This document shows positions 36,369-49,119 of a DNA stretch of 64,000 nucleotides, piece by piece. This DNA is from Ceraceosorus guamensis. Lineage: Eukaryota; Basidiomycota; Exobasidiomycetes; Ceraceosorales; Ceraceosoraceae. The translations under genes and the position numbers were made by a program. Positions within the stretch are counted from its first letter, which is position 1. Every line of letters begins with the position of its first letter. A model generated the notes under the pieces. That model did no database searches. It was not told where the DNA came from and saw nothing but the letters and a program-made list of their open reading frames with translations. The DNA is taken from assembly GCF_003144195.1 (NCBI RefSeq), contig NW_020290003.1, forward strand, positions 248,001 through 312,000, in the 5' to 3' direction.

Positions 36369-36789
36369 TTCGGCCAAGAGCGTCGAGTGATATTGTTCAC
36401 TTACCATAACATAAGACAACCGTTACACTTCCCTTGCGCAGCGCTGAGAGGTGCCCTTTTCGTGGACAACATTGCGCGCCTACCTTCCCCCGTGTCCATG
36501 CGTGCCGCTCGCCTTTTGCTTCCCGTTACCCCATATTTGCTCTTGACCGTAACCAATAACACTCTTTTGCCTTTTCTCGTCCCTGAGCCACGCTTTTGGC
36601 GCGAGACGATCAGTCAAGCGCCTGTTCTTTGCGATACCGAACTGGCTGATAAGATGGCCTTGCAAGATTGTCGCCAATAGAATCACATGGATTGTGTATG
36701 ATACATGCTCAGCAGGAGCGGGAGCTGCAAAGGTGCAGAACTCTCGACTCGGGAGTTCAAAGGTGTGTTCCACGACGCGGCACAAGCGC
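36369..36789. other. Intergenic between convergent genes, 421 bp
   Basis: Holds the 3' untranslated regions of the phosphatase-like gene and the Rco1-like gene. Nothing else recognisable. Confidence 0.5.
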
Positions 36790-39700
36790 TCAGCTACGCA
36801 AGAATCTGAGAATCTCTTCTTTTCCCTTGTGGCGCATAAGCTCTCGAACCGCTAGCAGGGATTCAATTTCTTCTGGCGAGACTTTTGCGTCCAAAGCAGC
36901 CGCTCCTACCGGCGAGGCTTGCACTTGTTGGTCAGTGCCTCGAGAAATCAGCGTCTGCACCTGCTGATCTTTTCCCAGAGGCGGAGACACCTGTACCTCT
37001 TGGTGGGCAAAGCCGTCCAGAGGCGCAGCCGCACCATCGTGATTCCTCTTGGACCTCTTCGCAAGGCCTCGCTGCGGCGTGCTCGCGGCAGAGTCTTGAC
37101 TCAAGTCACCATTGATCAGCTTGCGCTTTTGCGGTGCGTGGCGATCATGACTCGGTGTCGTTATGAGCGCCGCTGCCGCTGCTGCCCCGGCAGCTCGCCT
37201 GGGCGTCGAGCGCTGCGGTGTGGATGGTGGCCCGTCTGATGATTGAGCAGTAGATCTTTCGCCAAAGCCCGCAGCTTCCAGCATCTCTTCAAGGCCATCT
37301 CCCATCACTGCGCCTAATCCGTTGATGCGCAAGCCTCGCCCAGCTGTCGACTCGACCTTGCTGGATTCGCCATTTGTCAAGCGGTCTGCAGTAGAGTTGG
37401 AAGCTCGGACGTGCGGCGCCGACTGCTTGACAACGGCCCCATCGTCGATATCGGTGAGAGGGCTTTCGGAACGTGCGTGCTCCCCGCGGGCAATTGGATT
37501 GCGCCGTAGTGTCATGACGGCTTGAGAGATCTCCTTGCAAAATGGCGCCGGCACGGCTTGGGGGTCGGAGCGAACGCTCGACTCTTGTGCGTCCATGGGT
37601 GGCACGGGAGACGTCAAAGCCTGGAGGAAAATCTGAGGCTAAGCTAAGCAACACACCACGAGTCGGGGGCACCCTCAACGCGTACCTCAATGGTAGATTG
37701 ATACTTGAAAGCAGGGGGTGGTAGCTCCTGCTTGGCTATCTCAGCCAACAGTTGCAGCCCTGAATCGGCAGCCACACTGAAATTATCCAAATGAGCTGAC
37801 GTGCTATCTCAAGAGAGTCATGAAGTAAAACGCAAACTCACGTGTGCTTGTCCCGCGTCCCTTGCAATAGAGCGCGATTGTGCCGGGCGCGCTGCCAAAA
37901 GTCCAACAAGATGACGCGCTCAGGTATGCGCAGCTTGACCTTGTGTCCCAACTTGTCCAATTCATCATCTTCATCGACGTCGACATCATCCAGCATCCAC
38001 GCGTTGCTGCTACGTCTTTTGCCACTCGATGAATCGAAAATGTCATCCAAGGGATCCGGAATGATGTCTATGAGGCCGCTGTTGCGGACACGTGTTCGGT
38101 AATGCCTGCCCGGACCGATGCTAGCTGCAGATGGCACGGGCAAATCGACGACCTGTTGCTGTGCCGCGGTGACTTTTGGCACTCGAGGTGGTGGCTTGTT
38201 GTGCAAGGGGAAAATCAACACAAAGCCTCGAGGAGTCTTCGTCCCCCGTCGCACTCACCGTCGCTTGGTCGACGTGGTTCGGACACATCCACTTCCGGGT
38301 CTCATGAGGCATGCTGATCAATGGAGGATCAACGCAATCGAGATGCCAATGCAAGGAGCAAAAATCGCAGGACACGATTCTACGCCATCCCTCTGCGTCC
38401 CCCTTCCCTTCATTGTTTGCTAGGGCAGCGACGACCTCGAAGGGAACTGCTCTGAGCGCTTCGGCTTTAGCTTCCGATGCGACCCGGGGAGCCTTTGCGC
38501 TTTGCGGTGGCGCTTCCACTGGATGATGTGACGATCCAGCACGCCGTTTCAGACGCTGCGGCGATGCGGTCTTGGCGCTCTCTCTTGCATCAATGTGAGC
38601 ATGCAGGAGCGCATCTCGATCTTCCGGCATCGCAGACCCTTTGCAGTGGTAGCAGAGTACCAAAGCGCCCTGCTTGTCTTTGAGCTTGTAAGGGTCCCTC
38701 TCATCGATAATGCCCGCCTTGCTGCTCCGCGGCGTCAAGAGAGTGGTGAGCAAGAGTTCGGAGCAGCAAAATCGATCGTCGCGGCACAACGACTCACGTG
38801 ATTCTCAGAGGCCGCACGAGTGTAGCATTGAGATATGAGCCGTCAGGGTGAGCGGTGACTGCCGGATGCAAGTGTATGGACTATGTCAGCATCGCGTCCT
38901 TCGTCCAAAGGTTGTGGGACGTCCACCCACCGCCTTTGAAATGACCGCGAATGTCAGCAGGTAGCACAAAGTCGCTCGGATTCTCGCTGTCAAGTTTCTG
39001 CAGCAGCGAGCCAAACAAGCCTTTCGCTTTCCTTTGTTTTCCTCTCTGCAGAATGACAAACGCGGCCAGTGTCAGTAAGCGGAAATGACGACAAGGAAAG
39101 CTCTTGGGGGAGGCTCGATCAGAGGCCGATTGAAATGAGCAGCGCACCAGCCACCCGCCCGCGGTGTTCAGATTGAGCTCGAGCCTTGGTTGCAGACTCA
39201 AAGAGTCCCTGCCGCTGGCGCCTGGTTGTCACCAATCGCCAAGCGCGCCTCTCGCAGCCGGGGATCAGCAGCAAACTGCGCCACGCGTCGCGCCGCGTCG
39301 CTGGCTCCCCGAGTGCCCGCTCGCGCATCGGCCGGGGTCAACAACACGCGCGCGTCTTCACGTCCTGCCGCACGAGCGCAGCCAAAGATGTGCGCCTCAG
39401 CTTGCTGCGCCAGCAAGGGGCCTTCGCCACCTGAGAGCTTCGTGAGCCGGTACCTCCAGCAGCCAATTCGCGCGCCTCACCCTGAGAGCTCTGCAAACGT
39501 TGCAATACCACGCTTCGTCTGTGCTCGCGTTTGTCGGAACGCCATTGGGGGTGGAACTTGCAGGCTTCTCGTCAATGTCCAAAGGAGGATTCAAGCAAGC
39601 GAAGTGAAAGGAGCGGGCTTGCGAAGACAGAGATTGAGGACGGTACCAAGTGAGCTCTCGGTAGTCGACGAATTCGAGACAAGCGTTTCACGCTCGAACT

Positions 39701-41710
39701 CACTGCATCCCTCGCAACAGAGTAGATGACCAGATCCAGCACAAGTTTCGCAATGCTCGTTGTTCGGCTGTAAGAGTGATCAGAGGATGGCAAACGGTTC
39801 GCAAGCGCACTAAGACAAATCGCAGGGGTAGCGGTGCCAGGACTTACCTCTTGATGATCTGCGCTGTCGACTCCGCGTGGGTGAACCAAGATGCTGCTTG
39901 AAGCACCCCTCGCCCCCTTTGGGCTGACAGGACCTGATGCCGAGTCGCTCAAAATCGACGAAGCAGAGCCTTGTGGAGCAGCGCTTCCCGAAATTGAGGG
40001 TTGCATCGCGCCCGCTTCGCGTGGCAAAAGCGTTTCAGACGGGCGCGTCGAAGTGGTGGCCAGGGGTTCTGGCTGCTTGAAACCTCTTCTGCGCGAATTC
40101 ATGAAAGCTGTGCTGGCTGCTGCCCCCGCCAAGCCAGCCGCTCGAGAAGGTCTTCCGCGAGGGCTGTTCGTGATGATAACATCACCGACGGGCGCCGGCG
40201 ACGACTCTGTGAGATCAGAGGAGGCCGCCGACTCTCTATCCTTCCTCATTGGCTTGCGTTTTTTGCGATTGTCTCCCTTTGCGGACGCCACATCTATACC
40301 GCTGTCTAGCGAATGCATGACAAGATTTCCCTTTTCATCGATCCCTTTAGCCTCCACATCCTCCTCCAACGCCACCGTATCCTCAGACGCAACCGAAGCC
40401 CCATCTGCTGGACCGCCTACATCGCTTGCAGTGAGCTCAGAAACGCTCCGAGCTAATCGAGGAGCGGGCGAGGTGGTCGAGGCCTTGTCGTTACTGTGCT
40501 CGTGCTCGGGGAGCGGAATCAAGGGCACCGCAGGGGAAGCGTTGGGCTCCGACTTGATCTTGACCGCGTCGCTGCCTTGTCCAGATTCTGTTGGCGCCCC
40601 ATTCGTCCTTGTGTTTGGTTGCGCTGGCAGTGGCTTGCCCCGATGAGGCCGCCCTTCTCTGTGTATGCTGGTTGGAAGGGGAAGAAGATCGGCAGAGTCA
40701 GCCCGTGTGTAGCTTCCCACCGAGGCTCGCTTTTCCAACGGTAGCGATACGAACGGCAAACGCTTATGGGGCTTCGAAAGCGGTTTCTGAAGTGTACAGA
40801 ACGTTCCGTCGACTATTGCTCTCAAGCCGTCCGGAATGGCCGGACCCTTTCTGACTCGGCCCTGTTCGTCTACACTCAGAATCATCTGGCGGGAACCATT
40901 TGCGCCGGAATGAGGGGTAAATGAAGTAGGTGTAAACGAGGTCGCGCCCGAATTCTGACCCTTTTTCTTGGCCACTGGCACGGCCGATTCTGGGGGTGCG
41001 TCTGGTGCCAAGGGCGGGTATGCCGGGTCGTTCGGTAAGGTTGGTGGCGGAGGCAAAATCTCTGTCTCAAAGCCCTCGACTGCAGGTATGTCAAGTTGAG
41101 TGTCCCACGCAGGACGCGCAGGGCGCGCAGGGCGCACAGGAGCAGATTCTGACGCGCTTGCAGCGAGTCCCGAAGGGGACATGGCCGTGTTTGTAGCTGC
41201 TCTTCGTGCGACGTAATCCGGACTTCGACGCGGAGGGGGACGAGGATAGGAGCGCAAAAAGTCGTCCATGGCACCCTTCCTTGCTGGCGCTCGCGGGATC
41301 ATTGGCGGCGCTCCATTCGATGTCCAGCCTTCTTGTTCGGTAGCACGTGGGCGCATCTGAGGATGCGGCAAAGAAGCGCCGGTGACGGGCCCAGGTGCAA
41401 GTACAGAAGGCATCGTGGCAGAGCTGCTCGGCGAAGCGCTTCCGGGGGACGAAGTCGACTTTGTGGTCATTGCTACCGATCCGATGGAGCCGGGCGGAAC
41501 TTGTGCAAGAGGCCCTTTCCTGATTTGACCACTCGACGGGCCGGATGTGGAGTCCATAGCTGCTAGAGATTGCGCTCTTGCTGTTCGATCGGACGCGCTT
41601 GACGACCCCACCAATGCTTGGGATGCAACAGCGCGTCGCACTTCGACCGCGTTCGGCTTCGCAAACCCCGACCCGGATGGTGCAGCTGATGCCTGGGGAA
41701 TTCCAGACAT
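36790..41710 (-). CDS. RCO1: Double PHD-finger chromatin protein, Rco1-like (Rpd3S-type histone deacetylase subunit)
   Basis: Nine exons on the minus strand: 41710-39848, 39767-39704, 39617-39481, 39045-38931, 38858-38798, 38724-38259, 38194-37842, 37776-37686 and 37620-36790; 1326 residues. The first 621 are disordered. PHD finger 1 (~622-690) is assembled across two introns: NNEHCETCAGSGHLLCCEGC, TRSFHFACLNPPL, WYCNVC. Then comes the block typical of Rco1/Pf1 proteins, GLFGSLLQKLDSENPSDFVL with PADIRGHFKG. PHD finger 2 (~770-895) has CYHC, CDFCSLHWHLDC and WMCPNH, with about 75 inserted residues between its first two metal pairs. Such proteins bind Sin3-Rpd3 and chromatin to deacetylate transcribed genes. 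The intron after PHD 1 would be 435 nt, far longer than the others, so an exon may be missed there. Family firm, symbol by similarity of layout. Confidence 0.82.
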
Positions 41711-42743
41711 AGCGCAATAATTCGCCTACTTATAGAGTCCAAGTATTCTCAGCAATGGGCACCGTGTTCACCTTGATCTCTAATCAAAAAGAGTCTTTCC
41801 CGAATACGAGCGAGATCTTGAAAGGAGAAGAGCGCTGTCCAAGCTTCCCTCTCTTGCCCTTTGACGAGGATGTGATGGTTGAATGTCAAGACGCGTCTCG
41901 TAACTTTTGGAATCTGCAAGGGCGCGCGCGCGTCGCTCAATATCGTGCGTGCGTGCGTGCGTGCCGCATGAGCAAACTATATACGAGCTCCTGTTTCCTC
42001 GAGATGGGCCACGGCTTCGGGTGTGAGGGGCGCACGCGGCTGGGGTGACGAACGCTTCCGCTGACCATCGTGAGTATATACCGCCACCTTGCTTCCCCAA
42101 TGGAAGACCATCTGAATCGCAAATGTGAACAAGGGCTACATACACTAATACTTTCCTACTTCAAAACTGTTCACAATTCCGGAGCACGTTTCACAGATGC
42201 ATGCGCCCACTCAAAGCGTGCGCAGCTGCAAACGCGATCGTGATCGTGATGCGGTCAGTCGTGAGTGCTGCGTGGCGCCGCAGCATCGCAGAACCAGTCG
42301 CCCATGGCAATTCTATGATGAAGGTGACACAAATCGCGCAGTCATGTCCTCCTTAGCTCAGCCATGATCATTAGTGTGAGTTCGTCGCACCAGACTCGCA
42401 CACCCGCGACCCACCTTTAATAGGCGAGCTGAGCGCTTGCTACGCGTCGCGTGACGTGGGCGCCGTTCGCAACTCGTGTTTGATAATGGCTCATACTCAA
42501 CACCGCGCCACGAATGATGTGGATGTGCTTTGACAGCACGTCAATGCAGCTCTTCAGGCGGAGCGACAATGCAATCCTCGCCCGAAGTCTACTGCAGCGC
42601 GCCTGACTGGAGGTGCTATTTGGGCAGGACGGTCATACATCGCACGCGATAGCGTGCGGAACTCATGTCGGGACTGCTTGCTTCTCGTACCGTACTTGAG
42701 TGACCCAAAAGATAGCATTCACGATGGTAGATGGACACTAGCC
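41711..42743. other. Intergenic, 1.0 kb: Rco1-like promoter and desaturase 3' region
   Basis: Contains a (GC)-rich alternating run at 41930-41941 and a GTGC repeat at 41945-41963. The open frame reading rightward from 42654 is antisense to the desaturase end. No supported gene. Confidence 0.5.
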
Positions 42744-44388
42744 TCAAGCATTCTTGTCGTGCTGCTTCTGAGCTTTGTGGGCCATATCATTAGAAACCTG
42801 AACGTCTGTCGGTCCACCAGCAGCGCCGACGGCTTCTTTGGCTCCCTCGAGAGCCTTGCACCCCGCCTTCTTCGAGAGTCTCTTGATGCGCGCGTACAGA
42901 CCAGAATCTGTGCCCAGTATGAACTGCACAGTGACGAGAGGCCAGCTGGTGTGGCATGGCAAGACGTCGTAGAACTCCGGCGCTGCCGCTCGCAGCGCTG
43001 GCAAGCGAGACCAAGGTATGGATGGAAAATCGTGGTGCTCATTATGGTAGCCGACCTGTAGACAGCATCACATCTCAGCATCGCCGACGGCCACATTCCC
43101 TTCGCTTTCCGCAGCCCGGTCTTACTCACATTGTACGCCAGCGCATTCAGCGGACCATAATAGCTCCACGTCTCCATTTGGACGCCGGCGAACATGTAAT
43201 GCTCGGCAATGAAGTGAGCAGCGCAGGGATGAAGGCTACCAGCAAAGAAGCTGCTCTCCAGCAGGTAGAACATGGCATACCACCCAGCAGTCTGAATCAA
43301 GGCAAAGTCAAACGCCAGAAGCACCGCAAAATTGGCAAACAACCACACTGTGGGCTTTTGCGCTTTGACGAATCCCGGGCGCAAAGCGTAAAAGAAAATT
43401 TGAAAGGTGCTGAGGTAGTTCGTAGACCTGCCTGTCAGAAGCGGAGGCGCGGCAGCACTGCGCACCATTGAGCACACTCACGCAAAGAAGGCTTTGCCAA
43501 GCACATTCTTGAGACAAAGCAGCTCCAGCTTGGTGGGGAGATCCGTGTCCATACCTTCTTCTCCCAGATGCTTGTGGTGCTCGATGTGATAGGGCTGCAG
43601 GGTGATCACTGTAGATGGTCAGAGAAGGGAGGTAGCAGCGCATAGCCGCTCGCCGACCAACCCACTTTGAACAACATAGCGTAGGGCACGCCAATGGCGC
43701 AATTGACCAGAATCGCCCACCATTTGTTAGCTTGAATGCTTCTGAAGGCCAGATTGTGAGTAATCTCATGGATGGCCAGGAAAGTGTTCTGGTTCGCAGT
43801 TCCCCCGATCACATAAGCAGCCAGCAAGAACTTCCAATTGAGCGGATGTACTTGCAGGAATCCCATCGTCAAGGCCATGCCTACTTGGAGCAGCAAGACC
43901 GCCAACGAGATCCATTTTGTCCAAGGTTCGTGACCCATCAATCTTTTGATCTCGGGGTGCGCCGCGAGGATCGCTTTTCGTCTCGAACGATGAGGCTCTT
44001 CGGTCAACAACCAAAGAAAGTCCGCCCCATCTTGCGGGTCAGAAATGGGCGGCAACCATGCCAGTCCGGCCTCGTTCTTCAGCAGTCGCTCTCCAATGCC
44101 AGTCGAAGTGGTGGGGGGTGGCTTGGTATCATCTTCCGCATCAGAGACGGTCGTATCGCTCTGATCCCCTCTGAGGCGGGCTCGGTAGCGCGAAAGGGAT
44201 GGCAAGCTAGCATCCACTTCGTAGTCCGAAGTCGAGTCATCCGAAACAGACGCGGATGCGGAGCGTGAAGACGAGGCGTAGGAAGCTGTTGTGCGCGCTG
44301 GTGGATGTGTTGACTCGGCTCCGCCGTAGAGCGACCAATCGATCTTGACCGAAGGCGATTGGCTGTCGCCAAACAGTCCAAGAAGCAT
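42744..44388 (-). CDS. DES1: Sphingolipid delta-4 desaturase (DES1 type)
   Basis: Exons on the minus strand: 44388-43666, 43594-43482, 43409-43130 and 43055-42744; 475 residues. The first ~115 are a Ser-rich, acidic extension with no match I know. The Lipid_DES start follows (DFLWLLTEEPHRSRRKAILA). All three histidine boxes that hold the di-iron centre are present: HEITHN (207-212), HIEHH (244-248) and HNEHH (376-380). Hydrophobic segments surround them. The enzyme introduces the delta-4 double bond into the ceramide long-chain base in the ER; in fungi this feeds the glucosylceramide branch. For intron 2 a nearer acceptor would add six residues (STNYLS); I chose the one giving AFFATFQIFFYALRP, which fits the family without a gap. 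Confident. Confidence 0.93.
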
Positions 44389-44845
44389 CGTTGAGATACG
44401 TGCTGCTGGCCGCGATCAGCAGCAAAGGTCTGTTCGGCAGATGAGGGCGAGAGGACAAGCGAATAATCGAGATTTCCACGCCGGCCAGTAGCTAGAGTAA
44501 GTAGAGTGAATGATCGTTGCGCAAGGTCGCGGCGAACCAGTGAGCTTGCTGAATGTTCCGTGGTGTTGCAATCGCCGATCTGAGTGCTGGTCTGAGAGAG
44601 AAAAGGCTTGCAAAGTCCCCACACGTGAAAGTCGTCAAGTTGAATGATCACTGCAGTCAGAGTATTGAGCTTGTATTATTCGAGCGACGTTGACTGAAGG
44701 CCACGCATGGATCTTGGTGGAACGGCAAGTGAGCATCGTTTCCATCTAACTGCAGTCCAGAGTCACATCATCAGCAATCACGAATCTTTGAGTCACGAGT
44801 CAAAATGAACAAACGTTCTCTTCCTGATCAGATGTACCCGCCCTT

Positions 44846-44875
44846 CCGCACCGCACCGCACCGCACCGCACCGCA
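44846..44875 (+). repeat. (CCGCA)6 microsatellite
   Basis: Six perfect head-to-tail CCGCA units followed by a broken seventh. It lies about 460 bp upstream of the desaturase start. Confidence 0.95.
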
Positions 44876-47610
44876 CCACGCCACATAACACTCCCACAGA
44901 CTGGACAGCTGCAAATCGCCACCAGCACAAGGCGCGCACGCGCGCAGCCAGCGCGCAGTTTGGCCAGTGTGCTTCTTATTCGGGCGGGTCTACTCGACAA
45001 ATCAGATGGCTGTGTCGGCGATTCCAACAACATGCGGCATAGCTGATGCTGCTGCTCTCCTCGCGATGCATGCAGCGCCATTCGCATGAAATTGAGCCTG
45101 ACTGATAATTTGAATCCTTCTTGACTGGCGCAGCGCTGTGCTACACCTGAATCTTGAATGCATGCAAGGAGCCGCATCCTCTGATATTGTGCATGTGTGC
45201 GCTATTGATCCAGATTGCTGAGCTTAAATTGGCCAATGCCGCTGCGCACTGACCATCTCGCATGCAGCAGCTATATAGCACTTGATTTATTGTTGAGCGA
45301 TGCAGCATGTGCCTTTCAAATTCACGATTCAAAATTCGTGGTTATTTACGAGTCAGTTTGATACAGCCGTGACTTTGAACACCACGGTGTTGGTACCGGC
45401 ACAGCATTCAATCTTGAATCTTGAATCTTGTGTGCCAGCCAAGAAGTCGAGAAGAGTCAAGAGCGTCTGTGTGGCCAGGAATTTGTCATGAGCAGCCATA
45501 TTTAACATCATATCTATACCTACCCCCAGCGTCCAGCAACTTCGACTTGGCTGGCTCCACCATCGTGTGGCCGGGTCAGAAGGGGGCTATCATGCCGCAC
45601 GTGATACCGCAACGCTCGGATGCTTCAAAACAGTTTGGCTGTCAAGCATGCAGCAGGGCTGGTGTCGGTGACGCGAGCATCTAACGCGTCGCGTCTCGAT
45701 CTGCTTCACGAACAATGCATGGCACTCTGCATGCATGACTGCTGATGCACTCTTGACTCGCGACCCGTTGCAAGGCTCAGACAAAGGTGAACCCCTCAAA
45801 TCAAGCCTCACCAGTGCGGCTCTAGTCAGGCCCTGAATTTCACAGCGATTTCTTGTGATCGTGACGATGAGCATCAGAAGCGTGTGAGGATAGCCATAAC
45901 CACGTGAATCGCGAGCGCAATCGCAATCAAAATGGCAATCAAGGCTCAATCATCGCGAATCGTGAATGAATGAATGATGGATGTGAATGCTTAATCGATA
46001 GAAAGAGTCAAGACCTAGCTGGCGCGTTGCGCCGCTTTCTTCACCCTCCATGCAGACCCTCCCTGCCAATTTGCAACAAGCTCATCAAAGTGGGCACCTC
46101 GCAACTCAGGTTTCACGACCCTTTGCTGAACCCTTGCATCGCTCGCCGAAGACCGACAGATGCCCGAGTCAAGAGCGCCGGGACTCATGCCTGGAGCTCT
46201 GAGAAGGGAATAGTGGTGTAGTCGCAGGCGCGCTGCTGGTCACCTTCCCCACTGCATTTGTCGATAAGAGGCGAGATTGCCGAAGGCAATCAATCACGAA
46301 ATGCTCCATCGCTAAATCACAGGCTGCTCCTGCCTGGAAGGGCACTTGACTCAATCGTGAATAATTGCTTCGTCTTTGTCATGCAGCGTGCTGCTTTCTG
46401 AAACGGCAGTCAGACTATTGATTGAGGGAAGTCGAGTAGATCACGGCATGATGAGCAGTCAATAGTTGATCTCGATGTGACCGACGAGAGTCATGAGTGG
46501 ACGCTCAATCGACATGATGAGCTCGAACCCACTCACGTGATATCGTGTCTTCGTAATCTTGAATATTTTGATTGTTCGCCTCTGCTCAAGGGAACTAATC
46601 ATTTGCACGGGTCTGGGGTATAAATAATTCCTACAAATGTTCACGACTGAGCTGTTGCGTCCTGTGGATATTGACCCCATTTTGGCAGTCGACAGGAAAA
46701 ATTGAAGAAACGACGCTAAGCGAGCCGCTAGGGCAGTCGGGTGCAGAGAGGAGCACAGGCATCCCAGCGCACATTTTTCATATCGGCCCGCTGGCGCCTC
46801 TTCTTCAAACCTTGTCGGGTCGTGAAATCGGTTAGGATTCTTGATTGCTGATTGCCGCCTTCAGCGATCCTCCTTTTCCTGGAGTCATCGTCACACCGGT
46901 AGTCTGTGAGTTGTTAGCCCCCAGGCCTGCCAAGAAAGCCTGCTTTTTGAGCATGTAGCTCGGTGCATGACGCAGTGTGGCAGTCACCACTGTCAGCCTT
47001 TTTGAAGCTCAACGAGGCCGACGCTTTGACTCTTGGATTTTGCTGCTCCGCCGCATCCGAGTCCGAGGACACACCTGCTCTGCTGACATCGCTTTGAGCC
47101 TTTGATTGCGCTGGGCATGATAGTAGGGAGCAATTCCCGCCCACCGCTAGCGCGACGAGCTCGCTGCTGTTTATACTGATCATCCACGACTGTGAGTGAC
47201 CATACCAAATCACTTTAGTCACATCATCTCCCAGCTAGTCGGGAGATTTGTTCCAGCGGCTTGATGGTACATTTCAAGCCGTCTTGAGTCTGATTCCCAA
47301 CGTTGCTAGACCCGGCCTCTGCGCACAGTCATGAATCATATCCTGCGCTCATGGCTTCTTCGCAGGCGAGAAGCGCAGACCCACGCTAACGACGGTGTGC
47401 TCGCAAAGACCACATCAATCAAGACCTTGATTTGTTTTTGGCTCTCATTTAAATTCGAAATTCTCAATTACGATTTACATTTTGATTAAAAACTCACAAA
47501 TCAGATCGTGACCGGTCGCCCCTGCTGGATCGGTGCTGGTAAGCAGAGCTGGCTCGGGTCTTTGCTGCACGTCACACGCCCTTTGCATGAGCCCCATATG
47601 AGTAAATGTA

Positions 47611-47633
47611 GCGCGTGCGCGCACGCGCGTGCG
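47611..47633. repeat. Alternating purine-pyrimidine palindrome
   Basis: GCGCGTGCGCGCACGCGC at 47611-47628 is its own reverse complement, and alternation continues to 47633. Such runs can form Z-DNA or a cruciform; no function is implied. Confidence 0.8.
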
Positions 47634-49119
47634 TAAAGGCGCGTGCCGTCCCGCACCCGCATTTGCATGACTTGGGCTTGGCTGCTAGCTGTTGCTTGGT
47701 GCCCATACACCGGTCTGCCTACATGAGGTTGGAGTTGCTGTAAGCAGCAGCTATAGCGGAGATCAAAGGAAGCGCCGTCGGAACGTCAATCGGCGAGGAG
47801 CATCTGCTATGCAGCACGTCCACCTTCATACTTCGCCCTGACATCTCATTCGCACTTTGCGTGTGGTCATACTTCCACAACACCTGTAGTCTCGCTGCAT
47901 CTGGCCGCCCCAATCTGCCGACACCTTACCACAGACCACCAACGTCGCAGCGTGGGTCCCACGAGTTGGCGGTGTCACTCGTTTGCGCGTGCAGTGCAAG
48001 GCAGCAATTGTGAAGCGACGAGGCAGGTCATTGCTCTACACACCCATATCATCGACACCACATCTACTATCACGAAGCTGAGGGCTCATAGCATTGCCGA
48101 CGTGAGTAAGTGGTGATTGCTGAAGGGTGGGTACCTACACGTAGGCGGCCCCTGGGCCGTGTAGACCCGGTCGTGCGAAGCCGCCGCCTTGGCCGCGGTA
48201 TCGTCATATATAGATGAAGGGGCTTCGCGGGATCTGTATGCTTGCGATCGCCACCTTGCTGGTGTAATGTCGTATGGGGGTCCGCTCCCGGTGACGAGCA
48301 TCGCATTTGCAAGGCAGTGGCTGCAGCTGCATGCAAATACGCCCGGCCAAGACTTGAGCATGTATGCGCTCTTCTCGTCTAAGGTGCGCCGAGGTAGTCG
48401 CAAGCTCTTGCCCACGTCGAGCAGGATCACGAGCTCTTCTCATACTCGACGCGCCATCTTGATCAGGCAGTGACTGTCTCTGGCTGACCACGTCCGCAAC
48501 GCGTTGCTATCTTTCCCCTCTCAGCCCCGTTCAGATATTGACATGAAAGTGTCGTAGCTATTTTGTCTTTCTCTACCTCGGCGCATACATTTCGATCGCT
48601 TGACCGAGCAGCAGGAGAACAGAAGTACATCCCATCAGCCTTCTGAACCCGTGCAGCGACACAAAGCCTAGTACCGGTGTTCAAGTAGATGAATCATCAG
48701 CCCGCAAAATACCTCAGGAGCCGCCATCATACTATAGTAGTGCTTACCCACCAATAATCCCTCCATTCGCCGCCTTCCGCATTGGGATTGCCCATCCCAC
48801 GCGGTGTGATCGTTGCCAGCAGTGGTCCGCCCCGGCTCATCATTAGTGTCATCTACGAACTCATCTCGCAGCTGCTGCTGCTTCAGCCCCGTTCATTAGC
48901 GAAAAGCACGCGCTTGGTCATCAGCGCGACTCTCGCCTGATCGCTCGGCGGCGGCGTGTCACATCAAGGTCGGCAGCGCAACGCGCAACTTCATCGCGTC
49001 ATTTGGTCAACTTCGCTGCTGCTCAAGACCCGATCTGGAGCACGACGTCTTTGAAGGTCCCCACCTCCCCGCCTTCCGATCCTAGCGCCTACCGCACATT
49101 GCGCGCCACGTTAGTGGTC

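Larger units (their letters stand above)
44389..49119. other. Gene-poor block of 4.7 kb
   Basis: No frame with a recognisable domain. The left half is rich in words such as AATCGTGAAT, ATTCACGATTC and GAATCTTGAATC (44776, 45318, 45413, 45952, 46352), arranged on both strands. Also present: (CCGCA)6 at 44846-44875, a perfect GC-alternating palindrome at 47611-47628, and a weak copy of the dispersed motif at 44683-44695. The final ~500 bp before 49120 should include the Crk1 promoter; the kinase frame is open back to 49003 but has no earlier ATG. Confidence 0.55.

Noticed and set aside
42654-43061. Plus-strand frame with a hydrophobic stretch
   Set aside because: It is antisense to the desaturase C-terminal exon.
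46706-46722. GAAACGACGCTAAGCGAG as a motif copy
   Set aside because: Only part of the core matches and the order of blocks differs; not distinguishable from chance.
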